Source: an uncultured candidate division WPS-2 bacterium (GTDB lineage: Bacteria; Vulcanimicrobiota; Vulcanimicrobiia; Vulcanimicrobiales; Vulcanimicrobiaceae). Taken from it: a stretch of 64,000 bases of DNA. The stretch spans positions 1-64,000 of the forward strand of contig CALEYW010000046.1 of assembly GCA_937927945.1 (NCBI GenBank), read 5' to 3'. A program made the translations under genes and the position numbers. This document shows positions 33,639 through 42,175 of the stretch, in pieces; position 1 is the stretch's first letter; every line of letters starts with the position of its first letter. The notes beneath the pieces are model-generated. The model was not told the origin of the DNA, did no database searches, and saw nothing but the letters and a program-made list of their open reading frames with translations.

Positions 33639-34466
33639 GTGAAACTCGCATACATGATGACGACTCCGGACTGCGACGCGCTTCCGCTATGTTGGCACGG
33701 CGATCCCGCGCACATCATCCGCCGCGTCGCCGAGATCGGCTACGAGGGGATCGAGCTCCAAGTTCGCGATCCCGAGCAGCTCGATGCGAAGGCGATCCGT
33801 AAGCTTGCCGACGGGGCGGGCCTCGCGATCACCGCCGTTTCCACGGGTGGGATCGGCTCGTCCGAAGGCCTCTACCTCGTCCACGGCGACGCGGGCACGC
33901 GGCGTAAGGCGATCGATCGCTACAAGTCGGTGATCCGTCTCGCACACGAGTACGGCGTCGACTGCAGCATCGGGCGCTTCCGCGGCTCGACGAAGATGGC
34001 GCCGAGCCGCGAGGCCGCGTGGGAATGGTTCCGCGCCGCGCTCGACGAGCTGCTCCCGCTCGCTGAGTCGCTGGGCGTGCGGATCGTCCTCGAGCCGCAG
34101 GCCCGCTACATCGGCGACATGCTCAACACGATCGAGGAGACGATCGCGTTCATCGGGACGTTCAACACGAAGTCGCTCGTCTACGAAGCCGATCTTCACC
34201 ATCAGGGGCTCGAGGAGCGCAGTCTCGTCGCCTCGCTCGCGCGCGGCGTGCACAGCGGCCTGATGACGTACGTCCAGATCTGTGACTCGAATCGGCTCGC
34301 GCCCGGCTCCGGACACTTCAACTTCGTCGACGTCGTCGAGACGCTGCGCGCCGTCGGTTACGACGGATGGCTCGCGATGGAGTTCTTCCAACGACCCGAC
34401 AGCGATCGCTGCGCGCAACAAGCGTACGAGGTCCTACGCGCGGCACTGGACGGCTACCGGCCGTGA
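33639..34466 (+). CDS. Sugar phosphate isomerase/epimerase (TIM barrel)
   Basis: This 275-residue xylose-isomerase-like barrel has the pattern KLAYMMTTPD, EIGYEGIELQVRDPEQLD, RIVLEPQARY with metal Glu near 150, LVYEADLHH near 180, QICDSNRLAPGSGHFNFVDVVETL (metal Asp/His) and GYDGWLAMEFF with a final Glu near 250. It probably isomerises a 2-oxo to a 3-oxo acid, as OtnI does. The start is GTG 33639. The kinase gene begins on its stop codon (GTGA). Confidence 0.85.
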   Translation: MKLAYMMTTPDCDALPLCWHGDPAHIIRRVAEIGYEGIELQVRDPEQLDAKAIRKLADGAGLAITAVSTGGIGSSEGLYLVHGDAGTRRKAIDRYKSVIRLAHEYGVDCSIGRFRGSTKMAPSREAAWEWFRAALDELLPLAESLGVRIVLEPQARYIGDMLNTIEETIAFIGTFNTKSLVYEADLHHQGLEERSLVASLARGVHSGLMTYVQICDSNRLAPGSGHFNFVDVVETLRAVGYDGWLAMEFFQRPDSDRCAQQAYEVLRAALDGYRP

Positions 34467-35731
34467 TCCTCGGCGCGATCGCCGACGACTTCACCGGAGC
34501 GAGCGATCTCGCCGACACGCTCGCGCGCGGCGGGATGCACACGGTGCAGACGATCGGCGTCCCGCGCGCCGGACGCAATTACGGCGATCCCGACGCGCTG
34601 GTCGTCGCGCTCAAGACCCGATCGATCCCGGCCGCGGAGGCGATCGCGCAATCGCTCGAGGCCCTGCGCGCGCTGCGTGAGCGCGGCGCTCGGCTGATCT
34701 TCTTCAAGTACTGCTCGACGTTCGACTCGACGGACGCCGGGAACATCGGCCCGGTCGCCGACGCGCTCCTGGACGCGCTCGGCGCACCGTTCACGGTCGT
34801 CTGCCCGGCGTTTCCCGCGAACGCCCGACGCGTCTTCAACGGCTATTTGTTCGTCGACGACGTTCTGCTCTCCGAATCGGGGATGCGCGATCATCCGATC
34901 ACGCCGATGCGCGACGCGAACCTCGTGCGCGTGCTCGCCCGTCAGACGCCGCATCGTGTCGGCCGGATCGATTTCGCCCTCGTGCGCGGCGGCCGTAGCG
35001 CGCTCGCCGCCGCGTTCGGTGCAGCGCAACGCGACGGCCTGCGCCACGCGATCGTCGACGCGGTCGACGAGACCGACCTGCGCGTGATCGGCGCGGCCGC
35101 GCTCGACGCGAACCTCGCGCTCATCACCGGCGGTTCGGGGATCGCGATGGGTCTCCCAGATGCCCTGCGCGAGCGCGGCTTGCTGACGCCTGCCGACGCC
35201 GTCGCACCGCCGCCGACGGTCTCGGGCACGGCGGCGATCCTCGCCGGATCGTGCTCGCGCGCGACCCGCGCGCAGGTCGCATATGCGCGCACGCGTCTCC
35301 CCGTCTTCGATCTGAGCGAACGCGATCTCGGCGAACCGGCCGCGCTCGCGGACGAGGCGCTCGCGTGGGCGTCGTCGCGACTGGGCGAGCAACCGATCCT
35401 GATCACCGCGTCGGCGCCGCCGGAACGCGTCGCCGAGAACCAGCGCCGCTACGGCCCAGACGGAGCCTCGGCCCGCGTCGAGCGCACCCTCGCGACGATC
35501 GCACGCGGCTTACGCGAGCGCGGCGTCGGACGCTTCGTCGTCGCCGGCGGTGAGACGTCGGGCGCGATCGTCGCCGCGCTGGCGGTCGAGGCGCTGCGGA
35601 TCGGGCGGCCGATCGCGCCGGGCGTCCCCTGGACGACGACGCTCGAGGAACCGTCGCTCGCCCTCGCGCTCAAGTCGGGAAACTTCGGCGGCGAAGACTT
35701 CTTCCTGCGCGCGTGGGAGGACGCACCGTGA
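34463..35731 (+). CDS. otnK: Four-carbon acid sugar kinase (OtnK/DUF1537 family)
   Basis: Members phosphorylate 3-oxo-tetronates, D-threonate or related acid sugars with ATP. The 422-residue product opens ILGAIADDFTGASDLADTLARGGM, the defining N-terminal acid-sugar site. The C-terminal nucleotide domain has GTAAILAGSCSRATRAQVAYA, VVAGGETSGAIVAAL and the closing LALKSGNFGGEDFFLRAW. GTG 34463 overlaps the isomerase stop by 4 nt. The class II aldolase follows with the same overlap. The gene symbol is by family, and the exact substrate is unproven. Confidence 0.9.
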   Translation: MILGAIADDFTGASDLADTLARGGMHTVQTIGVPRAGRNYGDPDALVVALKTRSIPAAEAIAQSLEALRALRERGARLIFFKYCSTFDSTDAGNIGPVADALLDALGAPFTVVCPAFPANARRVFNGYLFVDDVLLSESGMRDHPITPMRDANLVRVLARQTPHRVGRIDFALVRGGRSALAAAFGAAQRDGLRHAIVDAVDETDLRVIGAAALDANLALITGGSGIAMGLPDALRERGLLTPADAVAPPPTVSGTAAILAGSCSRATRAQVAYARTRLPVFDLSERDLGEPAALADEALAWASSRLGEQPILITASAPPERVAENQRRYGPDGASARVERTLATIARGLRERGVGRFVVAGGETSGAIVAALAVEALRIGRPIAPGVPWTTTLEEPSLALALKSGNFGGEDFFLRAWEDAP

Positions 35732-36348
35732 CGCGGGATGAGGCTGCGTGCGCGGTCTGCGCCGCGGGCGTGCATCTCGCCGCGCGCGGGCTCACGCCGG
35801 GCACCTCGGGGAATATCAGCCTGCGCATCGACGGCGGCTTCCTGATGACGCCGACGAACGCGTCGCTGGCCGAGCTCGCGCCGGAGCAGCTCGCGATCCT
35901 CGGCCCCGACGGAAATCGCGCGGGCGGCAACCCTGAGACGAAAGAGCGCGATCTCCACCTCGCGGTGTATCGCGTTCGCCCCGAAGCGAACGCGATCGTG
36001 CACGTGCATTCGACCTACGCCGTCGCGCTGGCATGTCTACGCCATCCCGATCCCGACGACGTCCTGGTCCCGCTCACGCCATACGCCGTGATGCGGATCG
36101 GCCGGCTCCCGCTCGCGCGCTACGCGAAGCCGGGTTCGGCCGACTTGGCTCTCGCCGTCGGCGAACGCGCCGCCGGCGCCCACGCGGTACTTCTCGCCAA
36201 CCACGGTCCGATTGTCGCTGCGCCGACCCTTGCCGCCGCGCTCGCCGTAACCGAAGAGATCGAAGAAGCCGCGAAGCTGCAGGTACTACTTCACGGTCGC
36301 GACATCTGCCGGCTCGAGCCTACCGAGGTCGAATTCCTTCGTACTTGA
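35728..36348 (+). CDS. otnC: Class II aldolase / 3-oxo-tetronate 4-phosphate decarboxylase (OtnC-like)
   Basis: The 206-residue enzyme has the class II aldolase fold: GLTPGTSGNISLRIDGGFLMTP (phosphate site), the catalytic-acid region PETKERDLHLAVYRVRPEANAIVHVHSTYAVALA with two zinc-ligand histidines (HVHS), and the third His in LLANHGPIVA. OtnC decarboxylates 3-oxo-tetronate 4-phosphate to dihydroxyacetone phosphate. GTG 35728 overlaps the kinase stop by 4 nt. It is the last island gene before the right-hand repeat. Confidence 0.88.
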   Translation: MTRDEAACAVCAAGVHLAARGLTPGTSGNISLRIDGGFLMTPTNASLAELAPEQLAILGPDGNRAGGNPETKERDLHLAVYRVRPEANAIVHVHSTYAVALACLRHPDPDDVLVPLTPYAVMRIGRLPLARYAKPGSADLALAVGERAAGAHAVLLANHGPIVAAPTLAAALAVTEEIEEAAKLQVLLHGRDICRLEPTEVEFLRT

Positions 36349-36434
36349 GCTGCGTGGCCCGGCGGCTTTGCTCCCCCCGCGTCGTCGCTGAGCAGATTGC
36401 CCCGGAGGCCGCGTAACCAGGCGGCTGACTGTCG
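36349..36434. other. Island right-end spacer, no gene seen
   Basis: This spacer between the otnC stop and the tRNA fragment has no reading frame, strong terminator or integrase remnant that could be supported. Confidence 0.5.
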
Positions 36435-36455
36435 CCAGTTGAGCTACGGGCGCGC
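36435..36455. repeat. Right copy of the 21-bp repeat: tRNA-Arg 5' fragment
   Basis: Read on the minus strand this is the tRNA-Arg 5' acceptor strand, D-stem and start of the D-loop (GCGCCCG TA GCTC AACTGG), after which similarity to the tRNA stops. No partner strands follow, so it cannot fold as a tRNA. It matches 28911-28931 exactly and marks the right edge of the catabolic island. Confidence 0.65.
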
Positions 36456-36553
36456 TCGGGTGCTGTTCTCGCGAGGTGCGCTTCGAGCATCCTGAGGGCC
36501 CGCTCGAGGCGCGGCGGCCGGTTCAGGCGGCTCGGATAGAGAAAGCGTCCCGC

Positions 36554-38086
36554 ATGCAGACCAAGACGGGCCATATCCCGCCGATGAGCACGACCCCCGC
36601 CGGATTCTCGGCCGAAACCGACCTTCCCAAGGGGTTCGCCGCGTTTTATCAACCGCTCCACGAGGCGTTCACGCCGCGCCAGCAAGCCGCGACGGCCGCC
36701 CGCCGCGCCGTCCTCGAAGCATCGCAGCAAGGGCGCAAACCGCAGTATCCCGCGCCGTCCGCCGCGCAGGGCGATTGGCACATCGACCTTCCGAGCTGGA
36801 CCGCCGATCAGCGCAATCAGATGACCGGCCCCGCCGACGACGGCGAGCTCGGCGTGAAGATGCTCAACTCGGGCGCGCCGGGCGTGATGATCGACCTCGA
36901 GGACTCGATGGCGAACGCCTTCGACCACACGCTCGCCGGGATCGACAACGTCGTCGCGATGTACTACGGCGAGCTCACCTACGTCGACCAGAAGCGCGGC
37001 GGCGACGTCGTCGCCATCAAGCCGTCCTCGACGGTGCTGTGGACGCGCGTGCGCGGCCTGCACCTCTCGCAGGCCGGCGTCTTCGCGGAACCGACGTCCG
37101 CCGCGCTGTTCGATCTCGCCCTGCTGGTCTACAAGCTCGACTTCTCGCGTCTGAAGCACCCGCTCGCGATCTACATTCCGAAATCGGAAGCCGCCGGCGA
37201 GGCGTTCTGGTGGCGCGACGTTTTCCAAGCGCTCGCCCGGGCGAAGGGCCTCGACGACCCGTACGCGATCAAGGCGATGGCATTGGTCGAAGCACACCCG
37301 ATGGCGTACGAGTGCGAGAACTTCGCGTACAACATGCGCGAGCATCTGCTGGCGCTCGACCTCGGCCGCTGGGACTACATGGCCTCGCTGATCAACTTCA
37401 ACCTCGAAGATCCCAAGTGGGTGCTGCCCGACCGCAACACGATCCCGCACGACGTAGCCTTCTTCCAGAACCTGCGCGAGCGGATCCCCGAGATCTGCCA
37501 CAAGCACGGCATGCTCGCGATCGGCGGGATGACGGCGCTCTTCCCCGACCGCACGAACCCGGAGCTCAACGCGCGCGCGCTCGCGGTGCTCGAGCAGGAC
37601 AAGCGGAACGAATCCCACGCCCTCTTCGACGGCGCGTGGACCGGCCATCCGGATCAGAACGCGATCGCCGTCGCGCAATTCCCCGCACCGAATCAGGGCT
37701 TCGCGCGCAAGCCCGGCGCGAACCCGACGCCCGACCTGCGTCCGCCGATCGACGGTGTCGGCCAGAAGACGGAATCCGGGACGCGCGCCGCCGTGCGCAC
37801 CGTCATCCGCTACCGCCACGGGTACCTCAACGGCTTGGGTGCATCGCTGCTCGACGGCTACATGGAAGATCTCGCGACCGATCGCATCTACCGTCTGATG
37901 ATCGCGCAGCGCATCCGTCACGGCATGCACGCGGCGGCCGACGTCACCCGCTTCTTCGATGAAGAGCTGGCGAAACTGCTGAACGAGGCGCCTGCGAAGG
38001 ACGACCCGGCGCAGGCGGCGCTCTTCCGCGAAGCGCGCGCGCAGAGCCAGGCGATGATCACCCTGGAGTACCATGATCCCATCTAG
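36554..38086 (+). CDS. aceB: Malate synthase
   Basis: The enzyme condenses glyoxylate with acetyl-CoA to malate. The product is about 510 residues from MQTKTGHIPPM (36554); MSTTPAGFSAET at 36584 is an alternative. Family blocks include MLNSGAPGVMIDLEDSMANAF, IYIPKSEAAGEAFWW, IKAMALVEAHPMAYECENFAYNMREH (Glu pair for Mg), LGRWDYMASLINFNLED and the closing C-terminal plug. The length matches malate synthase A. No isocitrate lyase is in the window. It lies just outside the tRNA-Arg repeat and overlaps the TRAP solute-binding gene by 14 nt. Confidence 0.85.
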   Translation: MQTKTGHIPPMSTTPAGFSAETDLPKGFAAFYQPLHEAFTPRQQAATAARRAVLEASQQGRKPQYPAPSAAQGDWHIDLPSWTADQRNQMTGPADDGELGVKMLNSGAPGVMIDLEDSMANAFDHTLAGIDNVVAMYYGELTYVDQKRGGDVVAIKPSSTVLWTRVRGLHLSQAGVFAEPTSAALFDLALLVYKLDFSRLKHPLAIYIPKSEAAGEAFWWRDVFQALARAKGLDDPYAIKAMALVEAHPMAYECENFAYNMREHLLALDLGRWDYMASLINFNLEDPKWVLPDRNTIPHDVAFFQNLRERIPEICHKHGMLAIGGMTALFPDRTNPELNARALAVLEQDKRNESHALFDGAWTGHPDQNAIAVAQFPAPNQGFARKPGANPTPDLRPPIDGVGQKTESGTRAAVRTVIRYRHGYLNGLGASLLDGYMEDLATDRIYRLMIAQRIRHGMHAAADVTRFFDEELAKLLNEAPAKDDPAQAALFREARAQSQAMITLEYHDPI

Positions 38087-39083
38087 GCGCACCGTGCTCG
38101 CCGGCGGGGCCGCGGCGTTCGCGTCGATCGCGTTCGTCCGCGCGCCGGCGCGTGCCGCCCAGTTCACCTTCAAGTGGGCTCACGCGACGCAGCTCAACCA
38201 TCCTCTGCACGTCAACGCCGTGCGCGTGAAGAATGCGGTCGCGCAGCGGTCGCACGGGCGCCTGGCGATCGAGATCTTCCCGAACAACTCGCTCGGCGGC
38301 GATCCGGCGATGCTGGTGCAGACGCGCACCGGCGCGATCCAGCTGTACTCCGGATACGGCGGCATCTACTCGAGCATCGCGCCGACCGCCGGGATCGAAG
38401 GCGTGGGTTTCGCTTTCAAGAACCAGGCGCAGGCGCTGGCCGCGTTCGACGGCGCGCTCGGCGCGTACGTGCGCAAAGAGATGGACGCCAAGGGACCGTT
38501 CGTGACCTTTGCCCGGCCGTGGGTCAACGGTTTCCGCCAAGTGACGACCTCGACACGCCCGATCACGTCGGTGGCCGATATGCAGGGACTCAAGATCCGC
38601 ACGCCGCCCAGCAAGATCTGGGTCGACATGTTCAGCGAGCTCGGGGCTGCGCCGACGCCGATCTCGGCGAGCGAAATGTACAGCGCGCTGCAGACGCACG
38701 TCGTCGACGCCCAGGAGAACCCGTTCACGATCCTCGAGACGTATCGCCTGTTCGAGGTCCAGAAGTACGTTTCGGTCACCAACCACATGTGGTCGAACTT
38801 CTGGGTCGTCGCAAACGCCGATGCGTTCAACGGGCTGCCCCGGGACCTGCAGCAGATCCTGCGCGAGGAGATCGACGCGAAAGCGTTGACGAATCGTCGT
38901 GAGATGGAGCTTTCCAACGCGAGCCTCGAAGAGAAGATGGGCCGCGTCTACGGCATGCAGATCAACCCGGTCGACGGCGCACCGTTCCGCGCGAAGCTCA
39001 AACCGTTCTACGCCAAGGAAAAGAGCGCTTTCGGTCCCGAGGCATGGTCGCTGCTCGAGAAGAGCGTCGGAACGCTGGCCTGA
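38073..39083 (+). CDS. TRAP transporter solute-binding protein (DctP family)
   Basis: The 336-residue protein has a twin-arginine-like signal (SRRTVLAGGAAAFASIAFVRAPARA) with cleavage near residue 28. The mature part follows the DctP fold: FTFKWAHATQLNHPLH, GRLAIEIFPNNSLGG, MQGLKIRTPPSKIWVDMFSELGAAPTPIS carrying the carboxylate-clamp Arg, and SALQTHVVDAQENPFTI. No DctQ or DctM membrane subunit lies nearby, so it is an orphan or uses a distant permease. Overlap with malate synthase suggests a C2 to C4 carboxylate such as glyoxylate, glycolate or malate. Confidence 0.88.
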   Translation: MIPSRRTVLAGGAAAFASIAFVRAPARAAQFTFKWAHATQLNHPLHVNAVRVKNAVAQRSHGRLAIEIFPNNSLGGDPAMLVQTRTGAIQLYSGYGGIYSSIAPTAGIEGVGFAFKNQAQALAAFDGALGAYVRKEMDAKGPFVTFARPWVNGFRQVTTSTRPITSVADMQGLKIRTPPSKIWVDMFSELGAAPTPISASEMYSALQTHVVDAQENPFTILETYRLFEVQKYVSVTNHMWSNFWVVANADAFNGLPRDLQQILREEIDAKALTNRREMELSNASLEEKMGRVYGMQINPVDGAPFRAKLKPFYAKEKSAFGPEAWSLLEKSVGTLA

Positions 39084-39096
39084 AGCGGACGCGCCG

Positions 39097-42000
39097 ATGA
39101 CGGATACCGCCGACGACGTACGCTTCCGCGAACTGGTCGAACAATCGCCGGCCGTCATCTTCGTCGCGCGCGCGGACGGGTCGATCGCGTACGTGAACCG
39201 TGCGTGGACGACGATGAGCGGCATTTCCTCCGAGGTGATTCTCGGCCGGGGGTGGGCCGACGTGATCCATCCCGACGATGCGGATTGGGTCGGGCAGGCC
39301 TGGATGCGCTCGATGAGCAGCGCGGCGCCGTTTCGCGAAGAGTTTCGCATCCGCGACGGTGCGGGCGATCCGCGCTGGGTGATCTCGCAGGCCGTCCCCG
39401 TCTTCCGCTCCGGCGGCGAGATCGCGACGTGGTACGGCACGGTGCTCGACGTCGACGCGCGCCGGACGGGCGAGCAGGCGCGAGCGATCCTCGCGCGACT
39501 CGGCAGCGCGTTCGCCGAATCGCTCGACTTCGCTCGCACCGCCCGAACCGTGGTCACGGCGATGTGCGAAGACTTCGCCGACTTCGCCTTCCTCGACGTC
39601 CTCGACGCCGAGGGACGCCTCGAACGCGTGGCGTTCGAGAACGGGCGCCTGGATCCCGATCCCGAACCGTTCCGGCACTTCTCCCCGCCGCCGGAGATGA
39701 CGCAGCATCCCATCTACACCGCCATGCGCACCGGGCTCCCGTCGATCGTGACGGTGCGCGACGACGCGCATGCAGCCTTCGTGCAATCGACGGCGATCGG
39801 ATCGATCGCATACGTGCCGATGATCGCGGCCGGCGAACGAATCGGCGTGCTCACCTTCGGCGCGGCGCGCGGCACCGGCCGCGGCTTCAGTGCGGCCGAC
39901 CTCGAGGACGTCGAAGAGGTCGCGCGCCGCGCGGCCGTGGCGCTGGCGAACGCGCGGCTGTACGCCGACCTGGTCGCGAGCGAAGCGCGTTACCGTGCGA
40001 TCATCGACACCGCACAGGAAGGCGTGTGGATCCTCGACGGGGCGGGACGCACCCGCTACGTCAATCACCGCCTCACCGAGCTGCTCGGCTACACGGCGGA
40101 CGAAATGTACGACCGTCCCGTCTCCGCCTTCCTGGACGAGGACGAGGCCGCCCGCTCTCAGCTCGAGTACGAAACCCACCGCAGCGAGCGCAGCACGATT
40201 CGCACCGAACGAAAGCTGCTGCGCAAAGACGGCTCGTACGTGTGGGCGATCCTCGCCGCGAGCCCGATGCTCGATGCGAACGGCGACTTCGCCGGGACGC
40301 TCGGGATGCTGACGGACATCACGGACCGCAAGGCGATCGAGACGCAATACCGCTTGCTCGCCGAAGCGACGCCGCAGATCGTGTGGACGGCGGACCCGCG
40401 CGGGATGATCACCTACCTGAACGAGCGATGGACGGCGCTTACCGGGATGACGCGCACGGAAGCGCTCGGCTACGGCTGGTGCGCGGTCGTGCACCGCGAC
40501 GATCTGGCCGAGCTCTCGAGCGGTTGGCGCATCGCACGGGACGGCGGCGACGACTTTGAGGCCGTGTGCCGCCTGCGCAGCGCGAACGACGCGAGGTACC
40601 GGTGGCAGCTGGTGCGCGCACGCGCGCGCCGCGACGAGCGCGGGTCGGTGATCGAGTGGCTGGGTTCGATGACCGACGTCGACGCGACCCGGCGGATGGC
40701 GAAGATGCGCGAAGTCGTCGCGCGCGCCGGAGACGTGCTCACTCGGCAGCTCGACGTCGATGGTCTGCTCGACCGTTTCGCCGAGCTGCTGGTCGAGGAA
40801 CTCGCGGATGAGGTGACGATTCGTCTGCCGAGCGGACGCGCGTTCGCGCACAGCCGCAAAACGCCGCCTGAGGGTTCGCCCGCGCTGCAGGCCGTCATCC
40901 GCCATCGCGACACGGAACTCGGCACGGTCGTGCTGCGCGACGGCGAACCGTTCGACGACGACGATCTCTCGCTGCTCGAGGAACTCACCGCTCGCGCCGG
41001 CGTCGCGATCGAGAACGCGCTGTTGTACGAGCGCGAACATCGGGTCGCCGTCACCTTGCAGCGCGCGCTCCTGCCCGCCGTCCTGCCGACGGTCGCCGGG
41101 TTGACGTTCGACGCGGTCTACTTCCCGGGCGCGACCGACGCCGAGATCGGCGGCGACTGGTACGACGCGATCGAACTGCCCGACGGTCGCGTCCTGGTCT
41201 CCATCGGCGACGTCACCGGACGCGGTCTCACGGCCGCGGTGATCATGGGCCGCGTGCGTCAGGCGATCGAGACGCTCGTGACGTACGAATCGGATCCCGT
41301 GCGCCTGCTCGATTCGGCCGACACAGTCCTGCGGCGCGCGCATCCGAACGCGATCGTGACCGCATTGGTCGGCGTCATCGATTCGTCGGCCGGCACGATG
41401 ACGTACGCGACGGCCGGTCATCCGACACCGTTCGTGCGCGGAGCCGACGGCACGGTACGATCGTTGCCGGGGCGCGGTCTGCCGCTCGGCCTGCGCGAGG
41501 GACGGCATCAGCCCGCGACGACGATCGTGCTGCCGCACTCCGCACTGGTCGTCTTCTTCACCGACGGCCTCACCGAAGCGACGCGGGACATCGAGGAGGG
41601 CGAACGGCGCGTGAAGGCAGCGCTCGCCGACGTCTCCATCGCCGGCGGGCGCGCTCCCGCCGCGCTGCTCGTCGCGCGCGTCCTCGACGAGGCCATCCGC
41701 GACGACGTCGCCGTGCTCACCGTGCGGCTCTCCGACGATAGACCGGCGGCCGATGCCTGGACGGTGCGATGGAGCTTCGACGCCCGCGAAGCACGCCGCG
41801 CGCACGACGTGCGCGACGCCTTCAGCGAATCGCTCGCCTTGTTCGGATTGGGGATCGACATCCCCGCCGCGCAGCTCGTGTTCGGCGAACTGGTGGGGAA
41901 TGCGGTGCGCTACGCATCGGGATTGGTCGACGTCGAAGTGTCGTGGGCGGATCCGGCCGCGCCGGTGCTCGTGGTGGCCGACGACGGTCCGGGATTTTCC

Positions 42001-42159
42001 ACCCCGGGCGCCCTGCCCTCGGTCGAAAGCGAATCGGGCCGCGGACTGTATCTCGTTTCGCGGCTGACGCGCGAGTTCAGCGTGACCAACGATCCGCCGC
42101 GCGGCGCGCGTGCTCGCGCGGTGCTGATGGGCGCCGTTCCGGCCGAGGTTGGGGCGTAA
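39097..42159 (+). CDS. Multi-sensor PAS/GAF protein with PP2C phosphatase and HATPase domains
   Basis: The 1020-residue soluble protein starts at ATG 39097. Order: PAS (about 8-120), GAF (about 130-295), PAS (about 305-425), PAS (about 430-545), GAF-like (about 555-665), SpoIIE/RsbU-type PP2C (about 675-870, with GGDWYDAI, SIGDVTGRGLTAA and FFTDGLTEA) and a RsbW-like HATPase domain (about 885-1015, with FGELVGNAVRYASG and ADDGPGF). Phosphatase and anti-sigma-type kinase folds on one chain point to a partner-switching module that senses redox or ligand cues. The separate STAS protein at 28538 lacks the target serine, so the substrate lies elsewhere. Confidence 0.9.
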   Translation: MTDTADDVRFRELVEQSPAVIFVARADGSIAYVNRAWTTMSGISSEVILGRGWADVIHPDDADWVGQAWMRSMSSAAPFREEFRIRDGAGDPRWVISQAVPVFRSGGEIATWYGTVLDVDARRTGEQARAILARLGSAFAESLDFARTARTVVTAMCEDFADFAFLDVLDAEGRLERVAFENGRLDPDPEPFRHFSPPPEMTQHPIYTAMRTGLPSIVTVRDDAHAAFVQSTAIGSIAYVPMIAAGERIGVLTFGAARGTGRGFSAADLEDVEEVARRAAVALANARLYADLVASEARYRAIIDTAQEGVWILDGAGRTRYVNHRLTELLGYTADEMYDRPVSAFLDEDEAARSQLEYETHRSERSTIRTERKLLRKDGSYVWAILAASPMLDANGDFAGTLGMLTDITDRKAIETQYRLLAEATPQIVWTADPRGMITYLNERWTALTGMTRTEALGYGWCAVVHRDDLAELSSGWRIARDGGDDFEAVCRLRSANDARYRWQLVRARARRDERGSVIEWLGSMTDVDATRRMAKMREVVARAGDVLTRQLDVDGLLDRFAELLVEELADEVTIRLPSGRAFAHSRKTPPEGSPALQAVIRHRDTELGTVVLRDGEPFDDDDLSLLEELTARAGVAIENALLYEREHRVAVTLQRALLPAVLPTVAGLTFDAVYFPGATDAEIGGDWYDAIELPDGRVLVSIGDVTGRGLTAAVIMGRVRQAIETLVTYESDPVRLLDSADTVLRRAHPNAIVTALVGVIDSSAGTMTYATAGHPTPFVRGADGTVRSLPGRGLPLGLREGRHQPATTIVLPHSALVVFFTDGLTEATRDIEEGERRVKAALADVSIAGGRAPAALLVARVLDEAIRDDVAVLTVRLSDDRPAADAWTVRWSFDAREARRAHDVRDAFSESLALFGLGIDIPAAQLVFGELVGNAVRYASGLVDVEVSWADPAAPVLVVADDGPGFSTPGALPSVESESGRGLYLVSRLTREFSVTNDPPRGARARAVLMGAVPAEVGA

Positions 42160-42175
42160 CGGGAACCGCCGGGCA

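Noticed and set aside
28929..36435. Integrase or transposase gene within the island
   Set aside because: Every supported frame is regulatory, transport or metabolic; no recombinase motif was recognised on either strand.
36435..36510. A second functional tRNA-Arg
   Set aside because: Only the 5' acceptor strand, D-stem and part of the D-loop are present; anticodon, T-arm and 3' acceptor are missing.
36320..38173. Long minus-strand open frame opposite malate synthase
   Set aside because: It is a mirror of the high-GC codon pattern of malate synthase on the plus strand. The translation is Arg/Val-rich with no domain.
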